Positions 42,402-53,590 of a stretch of DNA of 64,000 nucleotides are shown one piece after another. Each line of letters begins with the position of its first letter. Position 1 is the first letter of the stretch. Source of the DNA: Streptosporangium carneum. GTDB lineage: Bacteria > Actinomycetota > Actinomycetes > Streptosporangiales > Streptosporangiaceae. The translations under genes were made by a program, and so were the position numbers. The stretch is from NCBI RefSeq assembly GCF_027922005.1, contig NZ_BSEV01000009.1, positions 208,860 through 272,859 on the forward strand, written 5' to 3'. The notes beneath the pieces are model-generated. The model did not search any database and was not told where the DNA came from. It saw only the letters and a list, made by a program, of their open reading frames with translations.

Positions 42402-43882
42402 CGGAAACCCACGACCGCCGGGAGCTGGTCAGGTTCGGTGTCGTGTGGCTGGCGTCGCTGGCCTCCGGCATCGGCTCCAGCCTCACCTGGTTCGTGCTGG
42501 GGGTGTGGGTCTTCCAGCAGACCGGGTCCGCCAGCCAGTACGCCTTCGTCATGCTCAGCGGCATGCTGCCCAGCGTCCTGGTCGGCCCCTTCGCCGGGGT
42601 GGTGATCGACCGGTTCAACCGCCGCACGGTCATGGTGATCACCGACACGGTCGTGGCGCTGTCCACGGCCGGGATCGCGCTGCTGCTCGCCACCGGCGGG
42701 CTCCAGGTCTGGCACATCTACGTGGCCGCCGCGATCGGCTCGACCAGCGGGGTCTTCCACACCACCGCCTACAGCGCGATCATTCCGCTGCTCACCCCGA
42801 AACGGCACCTGGGCAGGGTCAACGGCCTGATGCAGACCGCCGGGGCGCTGCACATCGCCGCGCCGCTGGCGGCCGGCGCCCTGATCGGCGCGGTGGGCAT
42901 GGCCGGGGTGCTCGTCATCGACCTGACGACCTTCTTCGTCGCGGTCGGCACGCTGCTGCTCATGCGCCTGCCCGCGACGGTGCTGATCCCCCAGGAGCGG
43001 GCCGAGCCGCCGTCGTTCCGCTCCGACCTGGCGTACGGCTGGCGCTACCTCCGCGCCCGCCGCGGCCTGTTCAACCTCGCGCTCGTGCTGACCGCCTACA
43101 ACTTCGCGTTCGGCGTGGCCGGGGTGCTGGTCCAGCCGCTGATCCTCTCCTTCGCCTCGGCCGCCACGCTGGGCGTGCTGATGTTCGCCGGGGGATCGGG
43201 CCTGTTCGTGGGCGGTCTGGTCATGACCGCCTGGGGCGGCCCCAAGCGGCGGGTGCCCGGGGTGGCGCTGTTCGCCGCGCTGGGCGGGGTGGCGCTGATC
43301 CTGCACACGCTGCGGCCCTCGGCCCTGCTGGTGGGCGCGGCGGCGGCGGCGTTCCTGTTCACCCTGCCCGTGGTGCAGGGCAGCGTGGCGACGGTGTTCC
43401 AGACGAAGATCGAGCCGACGGCCCTCGGCCGGGTCATGGGCACCACGCACACGCTGGCCCAGCTCGCGATGCCGATCTCCTACCTGGTGGCGGGGCCGCT
43501 CGCGGAGAGCGTCCTCGGCCCCGCCCTGCGTCCCGGTGGTCCGCTGGCCGGCTCCCTCGGCGCGCTGGTCGGCGTCGGGGAGGAGCGCGGCATCGCGGCG
43601 ATGCTGCTGGCGGCGGGCCTGCTGCTGCTCGCGCTGGCGGCGGTGATGCTGCTCCTCCCGTCGCTGCGCCGGGTGGAGCACGACCTGCCCGACGCGGGGG
43701 ACCAGGACGCCGGCGGGGAGACGGGCGAGGGCGCGGAGCGCGAGGCCGCCCGGAACGGCGGCCCGGGGAACGGCGAGGACGCCGGGGCCCCGGGCGGGGA
43801 CACGGACAGGGAGACGGCCGGGAACACGGACACGGACGGGGACGCGCCCGCGCCCGGCCAGGTCACGGTGCCCGCCCCCTGA
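42398..43882 (+). CDS. MFS exporter coupled to the NRPS
   Basis: A 494-residue major facilitator. About 12 hydrophobic helices span residues 10-420; the motif-A loop is VIDRFNRRTVMVITD, and the overall pattern (FGVVWLASLASGIGSSLTW start, RARRGLFNLALVLTAYNF) is that of the EntS-like group that exports siderophores and peptides. The last 65 residues are a hydrophilic Glu/Gly/Asp/Thr tail like the NRPS insertions. ATG 42398 overlaps the NRPS stop and has AAGGAG upstream, so it is translated together with it. Most likely exports the peptide product. Confidence 0.87.
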   Translation: MTETHDRRELVRFGVVWLASLASGIGSSLTWFVLGVWVFQQTGSASQYAFVMLSGMLPSVLVGPFAGVVIDRFNRRTVMVITDTVVALSTAGIALLLATGGLQVWHIYVAAAIGSTSGVFHTTAYSAIIPLLTPKRHLGRVNGLMQTAGALHIAAPLAAGALIGAVGMAGVLVIDLTTFFVAVGTLLLMRLPATVLIPQERAEPPSFRSDLAYGWRYLRARRGLFNLALVLTAYNFAFGVAGVLVQPLILSFASAATLGVLMFAGGSGLFVGGLVMTAWGGPKRRVPGVALFAALGGVALILHTLRPSALLVGAAAAAFLFTLPVVQGSVATVFQTKIEPTALGRVMGTTHTLAQLAMPISYLVAGPLAESVLGPALRPGGPLAGSLGALVGVGEERGIAAMLLAAGLLLLALAAVMLLLPSLRRVEHDLPDAGDQDAGGETGEGAEREAARNGGPGNGEDAGAPGGDTDRETAGNTDTDGDAPAPGQVTVPAP

Positions 43883-44001
43883 GCCTCGCCGGTCCATCCC
43901 GTCCGTCCCCGGTCGTCCGTTCCGGCCGCCTGGTCCGGTGGTCCGTCCACCCCGATTCGGGGCTCATGGTTTCGCCGGGGCGGGGCGTCGCGCCTCTCCG
44001 G

Positions 44002-44616
44002 TCAGCGGTGGTCGTCGCGGTGGGAGCGGTGGATCTCCGTGCGCCGGTAGAGCTCGTCGATCTCGTCCAGCGGGTCGGGGGCGTGGCGGCGCGCCTCGAT
44101 CTCCAGGTCGGTGCGGCTCTGGATGTCGTCGATGCCGGTGGCCGAGTGCGCCATCTGGTCGCTGAGCAGGTCGGCGCGGATCCGGGCGCACGACGTGGTC
44201 AGCTTGGCGTGGTGCTCGCGCAGCCGGTTCATGGAGGCGTGGTCGACGTAGGCGGAGGTCCGGCTGTGCTGGGCGTAGAGGGCGAGCTGGCCGTCCAGCT
44301 GCTCCGCGTGCGCGCCGATCTCCGCCACCAGCTGGGGCAGGTCGCCCAGGCCCCACCCGTCACGCAGCGCCTGGTCCACGGCCTGCCGGGTCAGGGAGAC
44401 CTCCCGGCGCAGGTCCAGACGCATCCGCTCGGACTCGCCCGCGTCGCCCGGGCTCATCGCCGCCATGTGGGAGGCCACCCGGCCGGTCACCTTGCGAGCC
44501 TTCTTCGTCGCCTTCTTGCCGACCTTGACCAGGAGGTAGACGCCGGCGGCCCCCGCGAGGAGGAAGAGCAGCAGGATCACCAGCACGATGGTGAGGAAAG
44601 TGCCGATCGGAACCAC
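44002..44616 (-). CDS. Membrane-anchored coiled-coil protein of unknown function
   Basis: A 204-residue protein. One strong N-terminal membrane helix (FLTIVLVILLLFLLAGAAGV), a basic stop-transfer patch (KVGKKATKKARK), then about 150 residues of charged amphipathic helix, rich in Arg, Leu, Glu and His, probably cytoplasmic coiled coil. I recognise no family. GTG 44616 is taken, but AGGAG touches it, so the true start may lie elsewhere. It lies about 90 bp downstream of the DUF4126 gene on the same strand and may be co-transcribed. Confidence 0.65.
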   Translation of the reverse strand: MVPIGTFLTIVLVILLLFLLAGAAGVYLLVKVGKKATKKARKVTGRVASHMAAMSPGDAGESERMRLDLRREVSLTRQAVDQALRDGWGLGDLPQLVAEIGAHAEQLDGQLALYAQHSRTSAYVDHASMNRLREHHAKLTTSCARIRADLLSDQMAHSATGIDDIQSRTDLEIEARRHAPDPLDEIDELYRRTEIHRSHRDDHR

Positions 44617-44708
44617 CTCCTGACAGGGGGAAGAACAGGTGTTTTGAGCATAGCCCGCGCGTCCGCGGGCGCGCGGGCTCGCGCGGGGCGTCGGTCAGGG
44701 ACGCCGGT

Positions 44709-45299
44709 TCAGGCCGGGCTTCGCCGGAGGGCGCGGCGGCGCCGCACCTTGCGCAGGGCCCACCAGGCGAACAGCGCGAGCGCGGCCACCGCGATCACGA
44801 CGAGAAGCGGAAGGAAGATCGCGATCAGGCTCATGCCGAGCGATCCGGCGTCCTCCATCGTGCTCACCACGGGAGCGCCGACCCCGGCCGTCGTCGCGTT
44901 GACGACGGGCCTGGCGGTCGTCTTCATCACGTGCACGGCCAGCGCGATGCCGATGCCCAGCGCCCAGCCGACCCAGGGGTTGTGGCTCATCCAGCTGGAG
45001 CCGTCCAGGCGGGCGGCCGCCTCGGTCGCGCTGAACACCACGCCGCCGGAGGCGGGGCGGACCACGGTCTGGATCATGTCGTTGACGCTGTCGACCACCG
45101 GGACCTTGTCGAGGACGATCTCCGCGAGCAGCAGCACGCCGATGATCCCGAGCACCCACCCGTTGGACAGCCAGGCGAACTCCTGCGGCAGCCGTACGTA
45201 GTCGGTGAAGTTGGCGAGCAGACCGACGACGAGCAGGGGGATGTAGGCGTTCAAACCGGCCGCGGTGGAGAGGCCGAGACCTGTCAGTGCCGCGAGCAT
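44709..45299 (-). CDS. DUF4126-family membrane protein
   Basis: A 196-residue membrane protein of about five helices. The N-terminal LTGLGLSTAAGLNAYIPLLV and the loop EIVLDKVPVVDSVNDMIQTV followed by VRPASGG are hallmarks of DUF4126, a family of unknown function often found near transport or stress genes. The C-terminus is a basic cytosolic tail. ATG 45299 with GGAGG at 5 nt is preferred over GTG 45305. Confidence 0.8.
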   Translation of the reverse strand: MLAALTGLGLSTAAGLNAYIPLLVVGLLANFTDYVRLPQEFAWLSNGWVLGIIGVLLLAEIVLDKVPVVDSVNDMIQTVVRPASGGVVFSATEAAARLDGSSWMSHNPWVGWALGIGIALAVHVMKTTARPVVNATTAGVGAPVVSTMEDAGSLGMSLIAIFLPLLVVIAVAALALFAWWALRKVRRRRALRRSPA

Positions 45300-45436
45300 C
45301 CGCACCTCCGTTGTGTCGTGTCCCTCCCTACAACGATTCCCGGTCGAGGAACGATCCCGTCAGGCCTGGCCGATCGCCGGTGGCCGGTTCACACGGGCCA
45401 TGTTCCCGGATTCACCGGGGTGATGTTCGCGGACAC

Positions 45437-45479
45437 GAAAAACGAGGGGCGCACTCCGCAACAGGGTGCGCCCCTCGTT
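45437..45479 (-). terminator. Intrinsic terminator of the beta-propeller gene
   Basis: AACGAGGGGCGCA and TGCGCCCCTCGTT form a perfect 13-bp stem around a 13-nt loop; on the minus strand it runs into TTTTTCG. It starts 11 bp after the stop of the gene above it. Confidence 0.85.
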
Positions 45480-45489
45480 CTCCCGAGGG

Positions 45490-46665
45490 CTACTCCGAGA
45501 CGGGGACCCGGAGTATCTCGCCCTTGCCGGGCGCCATGGCCTGGTTGGCCACGTAGACGGCGCCGTCGGGGCCCACGGCCACGCCGAGCGGGGTGACCAG
45601 CGTGCCGGGCTTGAGGAGTTCGGTGCGGGTGCCGTCGCTCTCGATCCGGTAGACGGTGCTCTTGCTCATTCCCTCCGCGGGGAGCGGGCCGACGGAGCCG
45701 AGGACGATCATCCTGCCCTCGGCGTCGAAGGTCACGTCGGCGACCGTGGTGAAGCCCTTCGCGGCGGTGGTGACCTTGCCGTTCTTGAGGCGGAGGACCC
45801 GGGCGGCGCCCTCCGGGTTCGGGAAGCCTCCGTGCTCGGCCACGTAGTAGGCCCCGTCGGGGCCCTTGGCGATGCCCATCGGCACCGACTGCATCGGGAT
45901 CTTGCTGCCCTTGGGCAGCTTGAGCGCGGGGGGAGCCGCCACGGACCTGGCGTGGAGGACGGCCTCGGTGCTGACGCGGCCCTTCTTGTCCACCCGCAGC
46001 ACGGAGTTGCCGCCGGTGTCGGCGACCAGCGCGCCGCCGCCGGGCAGCGGGGCCACGCCGAACGGGTAGGAGTCGACGGCGCTGCCCTTGTCCTTGCGGT
46101 CGGGGTTGTGCTTGGTCTCGTAGGCGACCAGGTCTGCGACGGAGAGCCGCTTGCCCTTCTTGGAGAGCGTCAGCAGCGTGCCCAGCGTCCTGCCCTTGGG
46201 GCCCAGCTTGGCGCGGAAGGCGGTGTCACCGGTGAAGCCGATGGTCACCAGGAGGTCGCCCTTGTCGGTGAGCGCCACGTCGTGCGGTCCGAGCGCGAAC
46301 GGACCGCTGGCCGCGGAGGGCAGGCCGTCGACCAGCACGGAGGTCTTGCCGTCCTTGACGGTGCTGATGCGTCCCGTGAGGCCCAGGCAGATCTTCTCCG
46401 GCTTCTCGCCCTCCTGTGCCGGAGGCGTGGCGCACTTGACCTTGCCGCCGTGGCCTGACTCGGCGACGTACAGCGTGCCGTCGGGGCCGAACGACAGTCC
46501 GCGCGGGCTGTCGAGTCCCTTGGCGACGACCGTGGTCTCGCTGTCGGCCGCGTGCGCTGCGGCGACCTGACCGGTCGCCGCGGCCAGCAGCGCGATCCCC
46601 CCTGTGGCAGCCGCGAGCAGCCGGCGACCGATACGAACTCCGCTCAACGCAATCCCCTTCACCAT
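45490..46665 (-). CDS. Secreted ScyD/ScyE-like beta-propeller protein
   Basis: A protein of about 391 residues with a Sec signal peptide (IGRRLLAAATGGIALLAAAT to AHA) and no lipobox. The mature part has repeated beta-propeller blades: GLDSPRGLSFGPDGTLYVAE, GPHDVALTDKGDLLVTIGFT, GVAPLPGGGALVADTGGNSV, GIAKGPDGAYYVAEHGG and GVAVGPDGAVYVANQ, the NHL/SMP-30-like pattern annotated ScyD/ScyE in actinobacteria. No enzymatic role is established for these. The start is uncertain: ATG 46665 is used; ATG 46674 or TTG 46647 are equally compatible with the signal peptide. Confidence 0.75.
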   Translation of the reverse strand: MVKGIALSGVRIGRRLLAAATGGIALLAAATGQVAAAHAADSETTVVAKGLDSPRGLSFGPDGTLYVAESGHGGKVKCATPPAQEGEKPEKICLGLTGRISTVKDGKTSVLVDGLPSAASGPFALGPHDVALTDKGDLLVTIGFTGDTAFRAKLGPKGRTLGTLLTLSKKGKRLSVADLVAYETKHNPDRKDKGSAVDSYPFGVAPLPGGGALVADTGGNSVLRVDKKGRVSTEAVLHARSVAAPPALKLPKGSKIPMQSVPMGIAKGPDGAYYVAEHGGFPNPEGAARVLRLKNGKVTTAAKGFTTVADVTFDAEGRMIVLGSVGPLPAEGMSKSTVYRIESDGTRTELLKPGTLVTPLGVAVGPDGAVYVANQAMAPGKGEILRVPVSE

Positions 46666-46874
46666 CCCCGCCATATCCGTCGGCGGGAGCGAACATGGGA
46701 AAGCTATGAGCGGCGCTGAGCCGCTCACAAGGGAAAATCCCCGCAATCCACCCTGTCCTCGGACGATTTCCGTCCAGCGGGTGACGGCGCGTCCGTCCTC
46801 AGGGGGACGACGGAGCCGCAAGCCGATGGCGGGCTCCGGGCCAGGGGCTTGCGTACTTATCTCGTACTAAGAGC

Positions 46875-46880
46875 TAATAT
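46875..46880 (+). promoter_or_regulatory. -10 hexamer of the MarR gene (leaderless)
   Basis: TAATAT, six bases before ATG 46887. An imperfect dyad CTTA...TAAG (46856-46871) lies just upstream and could be an autoregulatory site. Confidence 0.5.
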
Positions 46881-46886
46881 TCCCCT

Positions 46887-47450
46887 ATGAGCACCACGGA
46901 CTTCCCCGAGGGGCTGGCCGACGTCCTGGCCGGCGTCCAACGGCTCGTCCGGCGCAGGCTGCGCCGAGGCATGACCGGGCCGAGGCTGCGAGGCGCGCAG
47001 GTCGAGTTGCTGCGTCTGGTCTCCGCCAATCCGGGCATCGGCGTCTCGGCGGCGGCCAGGGAGCTCTATCTGGCGGGGAACTCGGTGTCCACGCTGGTCA
47101 ACCAGCTCACGAAGGCCGGCCTGCTGCGCCGCGAGACCGCCCCGGACGATCGCAGGTCCGCGTTGCTGCTGCCGACCGCCGAGGCCGAGGCGCGGTTGCG
47201 GGCCTGGCAGGAGCGACGGGCCGAGCTCGTCCGCGCGCACGTGGAACGGCTCGGCGAGGACGACATGGCGGCGCTGGCCGCCGCCCTTCCCGCGCTGCGC
47301 AGGCTCGCCGAGAGCCTGCGGGAGGAGGCGGAGGGCGGCGAGGCGGTCAGGGGCGCGCGCGGGAAGGCGGAAGGCGCGCGCGGGGCGGTCGAGGACCCGC
47401 GCGAGAGGCCGGAGGAGGCATCCGGCCTGCTGGGGAGAACGGCGCGCTGA
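46887..47450 (+). CDS. MarR-family transcriptional regulator
   Basis: A 187-residue winged-helix regulator. The recognition region GVSAAARELYLAGNSVSTLV followed by NQLTKAGLLRRETAPDDRRS (wing with DDRR) is typical of MarR. The last 45 residues are a Glu/Arg/Gly-rich tail without homology. It starts without a ribosome-binding site, 6 nt after a -10. The flanking genes point away from it or towards it, so its target is not evident; self-control through the dyad upstream is plausible. Confidence 0.82.
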   Translation: MSTTDFPEGLADVLAGVQRLVRRRLRRGMTGPRLRGAQVELLRLVSANPGIGVSAAARELYLAGNSVSTLVNQLTKAGLLRRETAPDDRRSALLLPTAEAEARLRAWQERRAELVRAHVERLGEDDMAALAAALPALRRLAESLREEAEGGEAVRGARGKAEGARGAVEDPRERPEEASGLLGRTAR

Positions 47451-47493
47451 GGGGCCGGTGAGCCGGCGGCGGGGTGAGAACGCCCGGAAGGGG

Positions 47494-48225
47494 TCAGGCC
47501 GCGCCGACCGACCCCGCGGGCTCGGCGCGGACGCCGCCTGTCGCGGCGGGGGCGGAGCGGGTGCCGGCGGGCTCGGCGCGGCCGCCGCCGAGATGGGGAG
47601 GCAACCACCCCTCGCCGGGCACGTAGTGGCGGACGACCCGCGCGGGCACGCCGGCGATCACGCTGTGGTCGGGGAACTCCCCGCGGACCACCGCCCCGCC
47701 CGCGACCACGCACTGCCTGCCGATCCGGGTCCCCGGCAGGATGATCGCGCCGGCGCCGAGCCAGGAGCCCGAGCCGATGACCACGGGGTTGTTGCGCGGC
47801 CACTGACGGCCGATCGGCGTCTCGGGATCGTCGTAGACGTGGTTCTGGTCGGTGATGTAGACGTACGGCCCGGTGAACACGTGGTCGCCGATGTCGATCG
47901 ACTGGTGTCCGACGATGTGGCTGCCCCTGCCGATCGAGCAGCTCCCGCCGATCCGCACGATCGAGCCGGGGCCCAGGTCGACCCCCGGGCCCATGCCGGC
48001 GGAGATGGACACCCGCTCGCCGACCAGGGTGTGGTCGCCGATCTCGATCCACGCCTCGCCGAAGACGGCTCCGACGGGGAAGGCCAGGCACGCGCCCTGG
48101 CCGAGGCGGCGGAAGCCGTAGCCCGCCGGGCTGGCGGCGCTCACCGCGCCGGCGGCGCGGACCGTGGTCCAGAGGCGGTGAACGAGGCTGCCGACGGCAC
48201 GGCGTACCACACCACGAAGTGACAT
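47494..48225 (-). CDS. Left-handed beta-helix (hexapeptide-repeat) acyltransferase
   Basis: A 243-residue protein. The body is a series of [LIV]-G-x4 hexapeptides (IGDHTLVGERVSISAG, IGGSCSIGRGSHIVG, IGSGSWLGAGAIILPGTRIG), followed by VVAGGAVVRGEFPDHSVIAG with the CoA-binding end typical of O-acetyltransferases of the WbbJ/maltose-acetyltransferase type. YITDQNHVYDD provides the catalytic His region. The C-terminal 40 residues are Gly/Pro/Ala-rich. It probably acetylates a sugar or related hydroxyl. ATG 48225 has TAACTT 8 nt upstream. Confidence 0.82.
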   Translation of the reverse strand: MSLRGVVRRAVGSLVHRLWTTVRAAGAVSAASPAGYGFRRLGQGACLAFPVGAVFGEAWIEIGDHTLVGERVSISAGMGPGVDLGPGSIVRIGGSCSIGRGSHIVGHQSIDIGDHVFTGPYVYITDQNHVYDDPETPIGRQWPRNNPVVIGSGSWLGAGAIILPGTRIGRQCVVAGGAVVRGEFPDHSVIAGVPARVVRHYVPGEGWLPPHLGGGRAEPAGTRSAPAATGGVRAEPAGSVGAA

Positions 48226-48357
48226 AGCGGCCCAAGTTACCGCCTGGTCATATCCCGGCGAAATGCGGGTCAGGGGATGTACGGGCCGATCGCGGTAACC
48301 GTTTGATATTCTGAGAGCCCGTGGACATGTAGGCCGTCAGCAGGGCGCGCCGACTGA

Positions 48358-50741
<2,384 letters not shown>

Positions 50742-50753
50742 CAGGAGGAGACC

Positions 50754-51674
50754 CTGAGCGAGACGGAGGCCGTCCTGGCCAGCTACCTCGCCCATCTGGC
50801 GATGGAGCGGGGTCTGGCCGCCAACACACTGGCCTCCTACCGCCGTGACCTCCTGCGGTACCTGGAGCACCTGAAGGGTCGTGGCCACGTCACCTTCGAC
50901 GAGGTCGCCGAGGCCGACGTCACCGCCTTCCTCGCCGCGCTCAGGGAGGGCGACGAGGAGCACCAGGCCCTCGTCGCCAGCTCGGCGGCGCGTGCCGTCT
51001 CCGCGGTGCGCGGCCTGCACCGCTTCGCTCTCCGGGAGGGCGTGTGCGACCACGACCCCACCCACAAGGTGCGCCTGCCGCCCCGGCTCAGGCGGCTGCC
51101 CAAGGCGATCAGCGTGGACGACGTGGAACGGTTGATCGCCGCGTCGGGGCCGGAGGGGGCGCCGCTCACGATGCGCAACCGGGCGCTGCTCGAGCTGCTG
51201 TACGGCACGGGCGCCCGCATCTCCGAGGCCGTGGGGCTCGCGGTCGACGACATCGACCTGAGAAGCCGGCACGTGAGGCTCTGCGGCAAGGGCGGGCGTG
51301 CCCGCCTCGTGCCGCTGGGCCGCTTCGCCGGGGAGGCGCTGGGCGCCTACCTCACCAGGGCCAGGCCGGGCATCGCCGCCCAGGGCGGAGGCGGCTCGGG
51401 GCTGTTCCTCAACGCCAGGGGCGGGCGGCTCACCCGTCAGGGAGCCTGGGAGGTCCTCCAGGGCGCGGCCGAGCGAGGGGGGCTGGCGGGAATCTCGCCG
51501 CATATCTTGCGACATTCGTTCGCAACGCACCTCCTGGATGGGGGTGCGGACGTTAGGGTGGTTCAGGAATTACTCGGCCACGCTTCGGTGACCACCACCC
51601 AGGTGTATACCCTGGTCACGGTCGACAAGCTTCGGGAGGTCTATGCGGCCGCGCATCCGCGCGCGCGGCATTGA
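50754..51674 (+). CDS. xerD: Site-specific tyrosine recombinase XerD (probable CTG start)
   Basis: Resolves chromosome dimers with XerC at dif. The protein is 306 residues if it starts at CTG 50754: SAM-like N-terminal domain ([20 protein letters not shown]), then the catalytic domain with Arg in [13 protein letters not shown], HxxR in [17 protein letters not shown], His in [13 protein letters not shown] and the nucleophile Tyr in TTQVYTLV. Between the upstream stop (50741) and ATG 50802 there is no ATG, GTG or TTG in frame. CTG 50754 stands 5 nt after GGAGG and restores the first family helix, which a start at 50802 would remove. Confidence 0.9.
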   Translation: MSETEAVLASYLAHLAMERGLAANTLASYRRDLLRYLEHLKGRGHVTFDEVAEADVTAFLAALREGDEEHQALVASSAARAVSAVRGLHRFALREGVCDHDPTHKVRLPPRLRRLPKAISVDDVERLIAASGPEGAPLTMRNRALLELLYGTGARISEAVGLAVDDIDLRSRHVRLCGKGGRARLVPLGRFAGEALGAYLTRARPGIAAQGGGGSGLFLNARGGRLTRQGAWEVLQGAAERGGLAGISPHILRHSFATHLLDGGADVRVVQELLGHASVTTTQVYTLVTVDKLREVYAAAHPRARH

Positions 51675-51773
51675 CCTTCGTTGTGTCCGGGCGTGCCGCC
51701 TTGCCGCATACGTGTTGACGCCATAGTGTCCGTCCGGACGGTCCGGTTCGAGGCCGTCAGGGAGGTTCGACTG

Positions 51774-52721
51774 GTGACTGTGACCACCGACGGTTCTGTC
51801 CGGGCAACGACCCCCGGAACCCCCGAGAATCCCTGGGGGGACACCAAGACCGCCGGGACCCCTCATAGCGGGGGAGTCCTCGGCCCGACCGGGCGACCCC
51901 GCCCGGTGTTCCCCGACCCGCCCCCTCGCACCGTGCACGGACCGGCGCGCGTGGTCGCCATGGTCAACCAGAAGGGCGGGGTCGGCAAGACGACCACCAC
52001 CATCAACCTGGGCGCGGCGCTCGCCGAAGCCGGGCTGAAGGTGCTGCTGGTCGACTTCGACCCGCAGGGCGCCCTGTCCGTCGGCCTCGGCATCAACCCC
52101 CACCAGCTCGACCTGACGGTCTACAACCTCCTGATGGAGCGGCAGATCACCGCCAGGGACGTGCTGATGGAGACCGGCGTCGAGGGCATGGACCTGCTGC
52201 CCAGCAACATCGACCTGTCGGCGGCCGAGGTCCAGCTCGTCACGGAGGTCGCCCGCGAGCAGGTGCTCGGACGGGTGATCAAGCCGCTCCTGCCCGAATA
52301 CGACGTCTGCCTGATCGACTGCCAGCCCTCCCTGGGCCTGCTCACGATCAACGCGCTCGCGTGCGCGCACGGCGTCATGGTGCCGCTGGAATGCGAGTTC
52401 TTCGCGCTGCGCGGCGTCGCGCTGCTGATGGACACCATCATCAAGGTCCAGCAGCGCATCAACGAGGACCTCGTCATCGAGGGCCTGCTCGCCACCATGT
52501 ACGACGCGCGCACCCTGCACGGCCGTGAGGTGCTCGCCCGGGTGGTCGAGGCGTTCGACGACAAGGTGTACCACACGGTGATCAACCGAACGGTTCGCTT
52601 CCCCGACGCCACCGTGGCCGGAGAACCCATCACGAGTTTCGACTCCTCCTCGCTCGGCGCCAGCGCCTACCGGGAGCTGGCTCGCGAGGTCCTCGCCAGG
52701 TGGAGCTCCCAACAACCGTGA
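51774..52721 (+). CDS. ParA/Soj-family ATPase
   Basis: A 315-residue protein. A Pro/Thr-rich N-terminus (about 60 residues) precedes the deviant Walker A VNQKGGVGKTTTTINLGAAL, LLVDFDPQGALSVGLG, Walker B DVCLIDCQPSLGLL and VPLECEFFALRGVALL. These ATPases move or position DNA or protein complexes. No ParB partner or parS-like site is visible here; the position directly before scpAB is conserved in actinobacteria and suggests a link to condensin loading rather than to origin partition. GTG 51774 follows GGAGG by 8 nt; the longer frame to 51681 lacks support. Confidence 0.9.
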   Translation: MTVTTDGSVRATTPGTPENPWGDTKTAGTPHSGGVLGPTGRPRPVFPDPPPRTVHGPARVVAMVNQKGGVGKTTTTINLGAALAEAGLKVLLVDFDPQGALSVGLGINPHQLDLTVYNLLMERQITARDVLMETGVEGMDLLPSNIDLSAAEVQLVTEVAREQVLGRVIKPLLPEYDVCLIDCQPSLGLLTINALACAHGVMVPLECEFFALRGVALLMDTIIKVQQRINEDLVIEGLLATMYDARTLHGREVLARVVEAFDDKVYHTVINRTVRFPDATVAGEPITSFDSSSLGASAYRELAREVLARWSSQQP

Positions 52722-52765
52722 TCCGCCGGCCGTGACCACGGTCCCGGGTGCGGGACAATGACGGG

Positions 52766-53590
52766 ATGACCGAGCAGCCGCAGACGGCCGACGACACCTT
52801 CAGAGTGCATCTGGAGGTCTTCGAGGGCCCCTTCGACCTGCTGCTCGGTCTGATCTCCAAGCACAAGCTGGACATCACCGAGGTGTCCCTCAGCCAGGTC
52901 ACCGACGAGTTCATCGCCTACATCCGGGCCAGGGGCCCGGAGTGGGACCTGGACCAGACGAGCCACTTCCTGCTCGTCGCGGCGACTCTGCTCGACCTCA
53001 AGGCGGCCAGGCTGCTGCCCTCGGGCGAGGTCGACGACGAGGAGGACCTCGCCCTCCTCGAGGCCCGCGACCTGCTGTTCGCCCGCCTCCTGCAGTACCG
53101 CGCCTACAAGGAGGTCGTGAAGGTCTTCTCCGCGCGCATGGCGGACGAGGCCCTGCGCTTCCCCAGGACCGTGCCGATGGAGGCCCAGTTCGCCAACCTC
53201 CTGCCCACGCTGGTCCTGGGCATAGGCCCCGAGCGCCTCGCCGAGCTCGCCAGACGCGCCTTCGCGCCGAAGGCCCCGCCCTCGGTCTCGGTCGCCCACA
53301 TCTACCAACCGCTCGCCAACGTCCGCGATCAGGCGGCTATTCTGGTACAGCGGCTGCGGCGGATGCGCCGGGCGACCTTCCGAGCCCTCACCTCCGACTG
53401 CGCGGGCACCTTCGAGGTCGTCGCGCGCTTCCTGGCCGTCCTGGAGCTCTACCGGGAGGCGGCCGTCTCCTTCGAGCAGCTGGAGCCCCTCGGGGATCTG
53501 CACGTGACCTGGACCGGCAGCGACGACGGTGACGTCACCGTCGCCGACGACTACGACGCGAGCACGGGGAAAGAGCCTTCCGATGACTGA
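52766..53590 (+). CDS. scpA: Segregation and condensation protein A
   Basis: The kleisin subunit that bridges SMC heads. A 274-residue protein with the N-terminal FRVHLEVFEGPFDLLLGLIS, KLDITEVSLSQVTDEFIAYI, and the C-terminal winged helix TFRALTSDCAGTFEVVARFL followed by AVLELYREAAVSFEQ. ATG 52766 fits the family; an upstream ATG at 52748 is less likely. Its end overlaps the scpB start. Confidence 0.93.
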   Translation: MTEQPQTADDTFRVHLEVFEGPFDLLLGLISKHKLDITEVSLSQVTDEFIAYIRARGPEWDLDQTSHFLLVAATLLDLKAARLLPSGEVDDEEDLALLEARDLLFARLLQYRAYKEVVKVFSARMADEALRFPRTVPMEAQFANLLPTLVLGIGPERLAELARRAFAPKAPPSVSVAHIYQPLANVRDQAAILVQRLRRMRRATFRALTSDCAGTFEVVARFLAVLELYREAAVSFEQLEPLGDLHVTWTGSDDGDVTVADDYDASTGKEPSDD

